Assembly (NCBI GenBank): GCA_023053685.1
Contig: JALIGW010000032.1
Coordinates: forward strand, 4,668,843-4,732,842
Direction of reading: 5' to 3'
DNA from: Diadophis punctatus similis
Lineage: Eukaryota > Chordata > Lepidosauria > Squamata > Dipsadidae
Length of the DNA: 64,000 nucleotides
The notes below the pieces were generated by a model that was given only the letters and a program-made list of their open reading frames with translations, ran no database searches and was not told the DNA's origin. Positions 57,630 through 64,000 of this stretch are shown here, piece by piece; the stretch's first letter is position 1; every line of letters begins with the position of its first letter. The position numbers and the translations under genes are program-made.

Positions 57630-57742
57630 TCTAAAACTGGGCCTGGAACCAACATGGCGGACAGAGGCTCAGTTCTGATTGGTAGACTCAGTCCTTCATG
57701 TGATTGGCTGTGGATCACCCTATCTGAAGGCTAGCTTCAACC
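57630..57742 (-). repeat. DIRS right inverted terminal repeat
   Basis: Complement of 52040-52152 at all 113 positions. An outer extension runs to 57778 (ACGAGAACGGGCGTATCAAG, GTAAGTAAACGCCCA). Confidence 0.95.
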
Positions 57743-58019
57743 AACGAGAACGGGCGTATCAAGGTAAGTAAACGCCCAGTCTCTTCTTAAAGACCTCCAG
57801 TGATGAAGCACCTACAACTTCTGGTGGCAAGCTGTTCCACTGGTTAATTGTCCTCACTGTCAGGAAGTTTCTCCTTAATTCCAGGTTGCTTCTCGATTCA
57901 TTTCCAACTTATTGTTTCTTGACTTGCCTTCTGGTGCTTTGAAAAATAGGTTGACCCTCTCCTCTTCTTTGTGGCTGCCCCTCAAATACTGGAATACAGC
58001 TATCATGTTCTTCTTTGTA

Positions 58020-58158
58020 TTGGTTACTGAACTTTGATCATGTGACCATGGAGATACAGCAACGGTCGCAAATGTGGAAAACAGTCGTGAATCACTTTTT
58101 TCAGTAACTTTGAACGGTCATTAAATGAACTGTTGTAAGTCAAGGACTACTTGTACAA
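58020..58158 (-). mobile_element. Family-A MITE, 3'-most part of reverse copy
   Basis: GATCATGTGACCATGGAGAT to GTAAGTCAAGGACTACTTGT. It directly follows the CR1 end. Confidence 0.75.
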
Positions 58159-58189
58159 CCTTACTGATATTACAGAATATTTGTAGCTC

Positions 58190-58310
58190 ATGGTTGAAGT
58201 GAACAGTCCTTGGTGCTCTCTGAGCTTGATTGTTTTCTTGCAGACGTTTCATGAACCAACTAGGTAACATCATCAGTACTAGAAGGGAGTAAGTAGATAA
58301 CTCCAAACGT
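58190..58310 (-). ncRNA. Isolated hammerhead-like unit
   Basis: On the minus strand: TTCTAGTACTGATGATGTTA, CCTAGTTGGTTCATGAAACG, TCTGCAAGAAAACAATCAAG. It keeps core CTGATGA, GAAAC, GTC and the potential stem I TTCTAGTA / TGCAAGAA. Confidence 0.5.
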
Positions 58311-58330
58311 AAGCAATCCAGCCTCTAAAC

Positions 58331-58454
58331 CAGGAATGTCTAATCACGGAAACTTTAAGACCTGTGGACTAACTCCCAGAATTCTCCAACCAGCTGGGGA
58401 ATTCTGGGAGTTGAAGTCCACAGGCCTTAAAGTTGCCAAGGTTGGACATTCCTG
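58331..58454. mobile_element. Palindromic hAT MITE, family H1
   Basis: CAGGAATGTCTAATCACGGA to GGTTGGACATTCCTG. The arms AACTCCCAGAATTCTCCAAC and GGGGAATTCTGGGAGTTGAA pair. The flanks CTCTAAAC / GTTTAAAC are similar but not a perfect duplication. Confidence 0.8.
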
Positions 58455-58459
58455 GTTTA

Positions 58460-59065
58460 AACTGATGCCTAAAATACATAGTCGAGAACAAATTCCACTA
58501 CAGAGGTAGTTCTTTCCATTTCCTATGCGGGGGTGGTGGTGGGAGGTGGGAAGGGGGATTTCCTCTTTTTCTGCACTCTTCCTAATGACTTTTCATTCAT
58601 TCAAAGAATTGGCCTTCTTTTTCTTCTTCACTCGTGGTGGGAAACAGCCCAAATTTGTAGTTTTCAAGAACGTAAGTTTGCTTCCCTGTAATTTTGTGCA
58701 TATTCTTTCTAATAGAAATCCTTCCACAGTTTATTGGAGCTTTTTATTTTTTGGGGGGTTGTGTGGGGGTGGATGCATGCATTTATTTTTTGAGGTTCTG
58801 GCTGGTCAGGAACCACCACCCGTTTCCCTTTTAAGTTCCAAGCTTGTGGATGCGGAAGAGAGAGAAACAAAATGCTTTGATGAGGGCCCAAATCTTGAGT
58901 CACATCCTTCTTTAGAGTTGAAGAAAAAAAGGCCCGGTTGTTAAGCCTGGCTTGAGTCTAGCAGTGCAGACTTCCTTTGAATCTGGACAGGGGTTTGATA
59001 AGGTTATTTTGCACTGAATATTTTGAGATTCAGCTGTGGGGACAGTCCGTGGTTCCTGCCCAGCT
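58460..59065. other. Sequence without recognised feature
   Basis: The + frame 58525-58944 (139 codons) has no motif. A GTAAGT at 58672 could act as a donor but has no convincing coding context. Confidence 0.4.
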
Positions 59066-59069
59066 CCAT

Positions 59070-59615
59070 ATAGGTAGTCCTTGATTTACAGCCATCCATT
59101 TAGTGACTGTTCAAAGTTCAGCCGAGGTGGCGCAGTGGTTAAATGCAGCACTGCAGGCTACTGCTAGTTCAGCAGTTCAGCTGTTCAAATCTCACTAGGC
59201 TCAAGGTTGACTCAGCCTTCCATCCTTCCGAGGTGGGTAAAATGAGGACCCAGATTGTTGGGGGCAATATGCTGAACTCTGTAAACCGCTTAGAGAGGGC
59301 TGAAAAGCACTATGAAGCGGTATATAAGTCTAAGTGCTATTGCTATTACAACGGCACTGGAAAAGGTGACTTATGATGGTTTTTCACACTTAACGACTGC
59401 ATCTTCCCGCCCCCCCCAGCATCTTCAGGGTCATGTGACCAAAATTTGGATGCTTACCCGGTCACGCGATCCCCTTTTGCGACCGTCTCACAAGCAAAGT
59501 CAATGGGGCAGCTGGATTCACTTAACAACCTAACTTAACAACTGCAGTGATTCGCTTAACTGACAAGAAAGGTTGTAAAATGGGGCCAAATTCACTTAAC
59601 TGTCTCGCATAGCCA
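59070..59615 (+). mobile_element. Family-A MITE split by a SINE
   Basis: The left end ATAGGTAGTCCTTGATTTAC is at 59070. The SINE interrupts after GTTCAAAGTT, and the MITE resumes at 59348 with ACAACGGCACTGG. The right end is truncated. Confidence 0.85.
59119..59347 (+). mobile_element. Sauria/Squam SINE nested in a MITE
   Basis: CAGCCGAGGTGGCGCAGTGG to AAGTGCTATTGCTATT. A- and B-box-like words are present. It is nearly identical to 47630-47858. No target duplication is evident. Confidence 0.92.
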
Positions 59616-59679
59616 AAATATAACAAAAGGGCTTTTTTGGGGGGGTATATCTTTGTATCCTTACAGGTTTATATCATTC

Positions 59680-60065
59680 AGGCAGTCCTCGACTTAATGG
59701 CCACAATGGAACCCAAAATTTCCATTGCTAAACATGGCAGCTGTTAAGTGAGTTTTGCCCCATTTTGTGACTTTTTGCCACCGTTGCTAAGTGAATCGTG
59801 CAGTTGTTAAACGAATCTGGCTTCCCCCCTTGACTTTGCTTGTTGGACGCTGGCTGGAATGTTTGAAAATTGTGTTCACGTGATCCTGGGAGGCTGCAGC
59901 CATCGAATACATGCCAGGTGCTAGGTGTCTGAATTTTGATCACGTGATCTTGGGGATGCTGCTACAATGGTTGTAAGTGTGAAAACCGGTCTTAAGTCAC
60001 TTGTTTCAGTGTCGTGACTTCGAATGGTCACTAAACAGATGGTTGTAAGTCGAGGATTACCTGTA
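59680..60065 (-). mobile_element. Family-A MITE, reverse
   Basis: CAGGCAGTCCTCGACTTAAT to GTCGAGGATTACCTGTA. GTTCACGTGATCCTGGGAGG and GATCACGTGATCTTGGGGAT are kept. Confidence 0.88.
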
Positions 60066-60197
60066 CCAGTTCCTCCCAATGCCGCAGCCCATTAACTGCC
60101 TGTTTTACACGGCTGCCCTTGGGATCTTGCCTTACTTGCTCTCTCCCTCTGCCTTTTCCCTCTCTCAGTGGTTCATGTGGGGGCCTGGAGTCTGTAC

Positions 60198-60575
60198 TAT
60201 ACAGGCAGTCCTCGACTTATGACCATAGCTGAGTACAACGTTTATGTTGCTAAGTGAAAAATTTGTTAAGTGAGTTCAGCCCCATTTTACAACCTTTCCT
60301 TCCACAGTTGTTAAGGGAGTCACTGCAGTGGTTAAGTTAGTTGCACGGTTGTTAAGTGAATCCGGCTTCCCCATTGACTTTGCTCGTCACAAGGTCACAA
60401 AAGGGGATCACGTGACCACAGGACACGGCGACCGTCATAAATATGAGCCAGTTGCCAAGCGTCCAAAATTTTGATCACGGGGACACTGCAACGGTCATTG
60501 GTCACTTTTTTCAGTGCTGTTGTAACTTCAGAGGGTCACTAAACCAACTGTTGTAAGTCGAGGACTACCTGTAAT
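60198..60575 (-). mobile_element. Family-A MITE, reverse
   Basis: ACAGGCAGTCCTCGACTTAT to GTCGAGGACTACCTGTA, with TA on both sides. GGGATCACGTGACCACAGGA is kept. Confidence 0.9.
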
Positions 60576-61395
60576 GATTCAGTTTGATCCGTGTTTTCAG
60601 TCCCCCCGGCGGGGCAATAAATTTAAGATTATAGTCGAAAGCGTCAGTAGTTTTATTCCTAGGGCTAATAGCCAGGAAATAGAAACATGAAAGAAAAATG
60701 CTTAGCTCAGACTTTCTCTTTGGAACCGAGGTGAAATCAGCACATTTTGGAGAAGACGCTGAGATTTTAGCCAGCATAGTGGCACAGATTTCATCCGGCC
60801 CGAACTGAGAATTGGGTGGCACAGATGGCATCCAGGGGGTTTGTCTTCTAGGGGCAAAGCTCCCCTCCTCCACTTCGCTCCGGTTATTAGCAGCTGTCTT
60901 GTCTATAATAAACCAACATAGTAAGCAAAAATCTGAAGGAGTTGAAGAGACTGCCTGAACACATACCGAGGAGGCCGAGTGCCAAATCTGCTCCTATGTA
61001 GGTTAAAGCTTGTTGAAACTTTCTTTCCTGCACAAGTTTTATCTTTAAATGAACACCTTTCAGAGATTTTCAAAGTACCCCGTCACTATTTATAGTCAAA
61101 TCAGAAGAAAAACATAGTTCAATGTCAATTTACTTGCAGTGGCCAATGATCTTTTGGATAAAGTTCATGAGGATCTGAATTCCATTGTTCATCCAAACCA
61201 GTTGGTCGCAGGCCCAATTCCGAACGCATTGAAACCAATTTAGTGCATTCAGTTATTAGGCAAGAGGCTGTAGACAAAGTCGTTTGTCCAACAACATGTG
61301 CTGTTTCCCCTGCCCTTTTGTGGAGTTAATCAAACTTGGTAAATTCCCTGAGATACACGATGATTAAATTTGAACATCCTTTTGTATTGCCCTTT
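60576..61395 (-). other. Unclassified block with a 102-codon minus-strand frame
   Basis: The frame 60873-60565 starts MEEGSFAPRRQTPW and contains GPDEICATMLAKISASSPKC. On the minus strand it is followed by TTATTGCCCCGCCGGGGGGA. No homology is recognised, and the frame ends at the edge of a MITE. It could be part of an unrecognised transposon. Confidence 0.3.
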
Positions 61396-61399
61396 CAAT

Positions 61400-62335
61400 C
61401 AATCAGAATAGAGCTGGAAGGGACCTTGGAGGTCTTCTAATCCAACCCCCTGCTCAAGCAGGAGACCCTATGCCAGTGATAACGAACCTTTTTTTGCTTG
61501 GCGCGAGCCCACACCCATAATGCAATGCCCTTCCCCCCGCGCATGCGCGCACAACCCCACTGTGCTGCCCCCCCCCGCGCATGCGCACACGGAGGCCTCC
61601 AGACTTCCAGTGGGCCTGTTGGGCCATTTTTCACCCTCCCCAGGCTTCAGGAAAGCCTCCGGAACTTGTGGACGGCGAAAAACAGGCCCAACCGGACTAC
61701 CGGAAGTTTGGAAACGAACTTTCCGTTGGGCTGTTTTTCGCCTTCCCCAGGCTTCAGGAGGCTTTCCTGAAGCCTGGGGAGGGCGAAAAATGGCCCAACG
61801 ACCCAACCAGAAGTTCGTTTCTGAACTTCCGGTAGGCCCGTTGGGTCCGTTTTTCACCATCCACAGGCTCCGGAGGCTTTCCTGAAGCCTGGGGAGGGCG
61901 AAAATGGCCTCCCCCCGCCCTCCGGAATGCCAAAAATCAGCTGGCCAGCGTGCACATGCATGCTGGAGCTGACATAGGGCAGCGCTTCACATGCCCTCAG
62001 ATATGGCTCCTCGTGCCACCTGGTTCGCCATCACGGCCTATGCCATTTCAAACAAGTGGTTGTCCAGTCTCCTCTTAAAAACCTCCGGTGATGGAGCACC
62101 CACAACTTCTGGAGGCAAGTCGTTCCACTGGTTAATTGTCCTCACTATCAGGAAATGTCTCCTTAGGTCTAGATTGCTTCTCTCCTTGATTAGTTTCCAT
62201 CCACTGTGTCTTGTCCTGCCTTTAGATGCTTTGGAGAATAGGTTGACCCCTCCTCTTCTTTGTGGTTGCCCCTCAAATACTGGAATACTGCTATCAGGTC
62301 ACTCCTAGTCCTTCTTTGTATTGGTTCCTGAAATA
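61400..62335 (-). mobile_element. CR1 3' end split by a hAT element
   Basis: The left part 61400-61473 (CAGAATAGAGCTGGAAGGGA, CAGGAGACCCTATGC) and the right part 62037-62335 (CATTTCAAACAAGTGGTTGT to ACTGCTATCAGGTCACTCCT). The hAT insertion lies between. Confidence 0.9.
61474..62036. mobile_element. hAT element (CAGTGATAACGAACC) with 8-bp duplication
   Basis: Related to 44540-44964: it begins CAGTGATAACGAACCTTTTT and ends TGGTTCGCCATCACGG. CCTATGCC is found at both edges (61467-61474 and 62037-62044). The middle has an inverted repeat, CCCCAGGCTTCAGGAGGCTT / CCTGAAGCCTGGGGAGGGCG, and repeats the word AAACGAACTTCCG. Confidence 0.85.
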
Positions 62336-63490
62336 CTAATTTTCCCCCAGCCCCTTGTACATTGGTGTTTTCTCCAATAGCAAGCAGCAACGTACAAGGT
62401 TTTTAACTTGTTCATTTATTAAACTATTTCTACCCTCAATTTATCTGTAAATCTCAAGGCAGGCTTTCAAAATCCATAAAACGGTAAGCCACAGAATAAT
62501 ACAATAAACCAAGCAACTAAATTAACATTTTTTGGGGAAAGTAGGTTTTTGTTTTTCTATGTGGCTGTCTTAAGCCCTATGTTAAGGCTTCACTATAGTT
62601 TTACTCTATTTTCCACCTTTAGATGAAGACAGCCATCTGGTATGTTTTAATAGTTGGGGTCTCTCAGAATTGCAAAAGGGGAAAACATGCAGGACTATTG
62701 AAGTTGTTCACTCTTCCCTACATTGTGAGCCCATCTTGACTTGAGATCTCTTTCTGTGACAACAGAATGATGTCACAAATTCAGAGCTAGAGGTGAGTTA
62801 AAGTCTTACCACAGTAGGCTTGAAAGAAGAATAGAAGGAGAAGATAAATATTGCTAGTTTTCAGTCTTGCCACTGAAGAAAATGTGGCACGGAGTGGCCA
62901 AGGTAAGGTCATTGGATGTTGGAATCTATTAAGCAGCTACACCTAGAGTTTTGAGGATTTTAAAGGATGGTTTACCGTACAATGTTCATCTGTTGTAGTG
63001 GCTGTTGGGATCCTGAATGTGATAAATTAGTAAAATTGTAATCCAATTGTAATCCTGGGATATTTTAGGGGGGGAAATTCTGAAATAATATTATCTTTTT
63101 GACAGTATTGAGATACAAGATCAAATGTAGTGAGAAAACTCATTTTACAATGGGGGGTCTTTAACTTAAAATCCTTTTTCCTTGAATTATAATTAACCAT
63201 TGTTGTAAGTGTACAGACGATTACATGCTTCCAATTCTGCTTAATGATGAATGAGGCAATGTGTGTTTAAAACGTAATATTAACTTTATTTTGTTAATTG
63301 GTTTACAAGTATACCTTGATTTAGAGCAAGGATTGTAAATTAAAGCTGCTGCCATTGTGCCAGGAAACTGCCCGAGGCTGCTAATAATCAATGCCAGGAA
63401 TTTCTCAGCTGCTGCAAATGAAAATTTATCGTGTTAAATTTGGAAAAACGTCAAGAACCTTTCTGTTTTCTGCTTAGCAGACTCTGGTAA
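62336..63490. other. Intron-like sequence without recognised element
   Basis: No long frame. The 27-base segment at 62766-62792 has good acceptor- and donor-like borders but contains a stop in the obvious frame (see rejected items). Confidence 0.4.
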
Positions 63491-63492
63491 TA

Positions 63493-63889
63493 TAGGTAGT
63501 CCTCCACTTATGACCATCACTGAGCCCCAAATTTCTGTGACTAAACGAGACATACCTTAAGTGAGTTTTGCCCCATTTTACGACTTTTCTTGCCATGTTT
63601 TTTAAGTGAATCACTGCAGTTTTCAAGTTAGTAACACGGTTGTTAAGTAAATCTGGCTTTCCCGTGGACTTCGCTTGTCAGAAGTCGCAAAAGGGGATCA
63701 CATGACCCCAGGATGCCGCAAGTGTCATAAATATGAACCCGTTGCCAAGCGTACGAATTTTGATCACGTGACCTTGGGAAGGCTGCAGCAGTCGTAAGTG
63801 TGAAAAACAGTTTTAAGTCACTTTTTTCAGTGCTGTTGTAACTTCAAACGGTCACTAAATGAACTGTTGTAATTCGAGGACTACCTGTA
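63493..63889 (-). mobile_element. Family-A MITE, reverse
   Basis: ATAGGTAGTCCTCCACTTAT to ATTCGAGGACTACCTGTA. GGATCACATGACCCCAGGAT has lost its E-box, whereas TTGATCACGTGACCTTGGGA keeps it. Confidence 0.9.
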
Positions 63890-64000
63890 ATAGTTCAGGA
63901 CTTCATTTGGTGCATGATACTTGAACCTTCCCATTATATAGCTTCCAGAAAGGTGAGGGGCACCTTATTTGAGCAGGGCCTTCTCGGTTGTGGCATCCAG

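Larger units (their letters stand above)
52028..57778 (+). mobile_element. DIRS-type tyrosine-recombinase retrotransposon, nearly complete
   Basis: The 5751-bp element has inverted terminal repeats of 113 bp, 52040-52152 and 57630-57742, which I read as identical. Near the 3' end is an internal complementary region, whose first 37 bp (57350-57386) complement the left end and whose next 55 bp (57387-57441) complement the right end. Between lie gag, a reverse transcriptase/RNase H/methyltransferase-like frame and a tyrosine recombinase, in that order. There is no target-site duplication. This plan is specific to DIRS1-group elements, which integrate by a recombinase rather than by an integrase or endonuclease. 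Identical ends imply a very recent insertion. Confidence 0.95.
51905..58015 (-). mobile_element. CR1 3' end split by the DIRS element
   Basis: The left part 51905-52027 (AATCATAGAGTTGGAAAGCA to GACAGGTGGCTGTCCA) and the right part 57779-58015 (GTCTCTTCTTAAAGACCTCC to CAAATACTGGAATACAG) make one CR1 end when the DIRS element is taken out. The joint (CTGTCCA / GTCTC) matches intact CR1 copies such as that at 24612-24626 with no target duplication. Confidence 0.9.

Noticed and set aside
58525..58944. Possible exon with GTAAGT donor at 58672
   Set aside because: The upstream coding is Phe-rich, has no clear acceptor pairing with conserved residues and matches no known protein.
62766..62792. Possible 27-base exon starting ATGATGTCA with good acceptor- and donor-like borders, considered as the UBAP2 start
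   Set aside because: The frame from the double ATG meets a TAG within the segment, and the residues do not match the UBAP2 amino terminus beyond two Met. Probably chance.

Overview
This is a 64-kb piece of vertebrate nuclear DNA, most probably from a snake. The evidence is the mixture of repeats: CR1-type LINE ends that run straight into AATAG-like pentanucleotide microsatellites, tRNA-derived Sauria/Squam SINEs, a Bov-B (RTE) LINE end, an L1, an L2-like LINE, a DIRS element and hundreds of bases of hAT and TA-flanked MITEs. No bacterial or viral gene organisation is present. Species assignment is inference.

One cellular gene is complete: DCAF12 (substrate receptor of CRL4 ubiquitin ligases) on the + strand. 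Its nine coding exons lie between 4882 and 29767, all have consensus splice sites and together they read as an uninterrupted 451-residue protein. A CpG island (about 4.4-6.25 kb) covers its promoter and exon 1 and runs into intron 1, where some 16 degenerate copies of a GGGACTACAG..CCCATCGCTCC unit sit. Intron 1 (9.8 kb) holds a 5'-truncated L1 inserted in a CR1. Later introns hold MITEs, LINE ends and microsatellites. The 3' UTR runs from 29768 to about 30.36 kb or 31.26 kb, depending on the poly(A) site.

A second CpG island (about 37.1-37.95 kb) carries four CACGTG boxes, a CRE and a good splice donor at 37573. It looks like the 5' end of the next gene, transcribed in the same direction. 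From the DCAF12-UBAP2 order known in other amniotes it may be UBAP2, but no coding exon of that gene is recognisable in 38-64 kb, which would then be its first intron.

The rest is layered mobile DNA. The most notable element is a DIRS-type tyrosine-recombinase retrotransposon at 52028-57778, with identical 113-bp inverted terminal repeats and a textbook internal complementary region. Its gag, RT/RNase H/methyltransferase-like and recombinase reading frames are broken at only three or so points. Also notable are a tandem series of hammerhead-ribozyme-like units (17.66-20.25 kb and 33.8-34.4 kb), two solo LTRs of one family with perfect 5-bp target duplications, at least 25 copies of one TA-flanked MITE, and a near-perfect 35-bp-arm hairpin at 49555-49630. 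Nested target-site duplications allow several insertions to be ordered in time.
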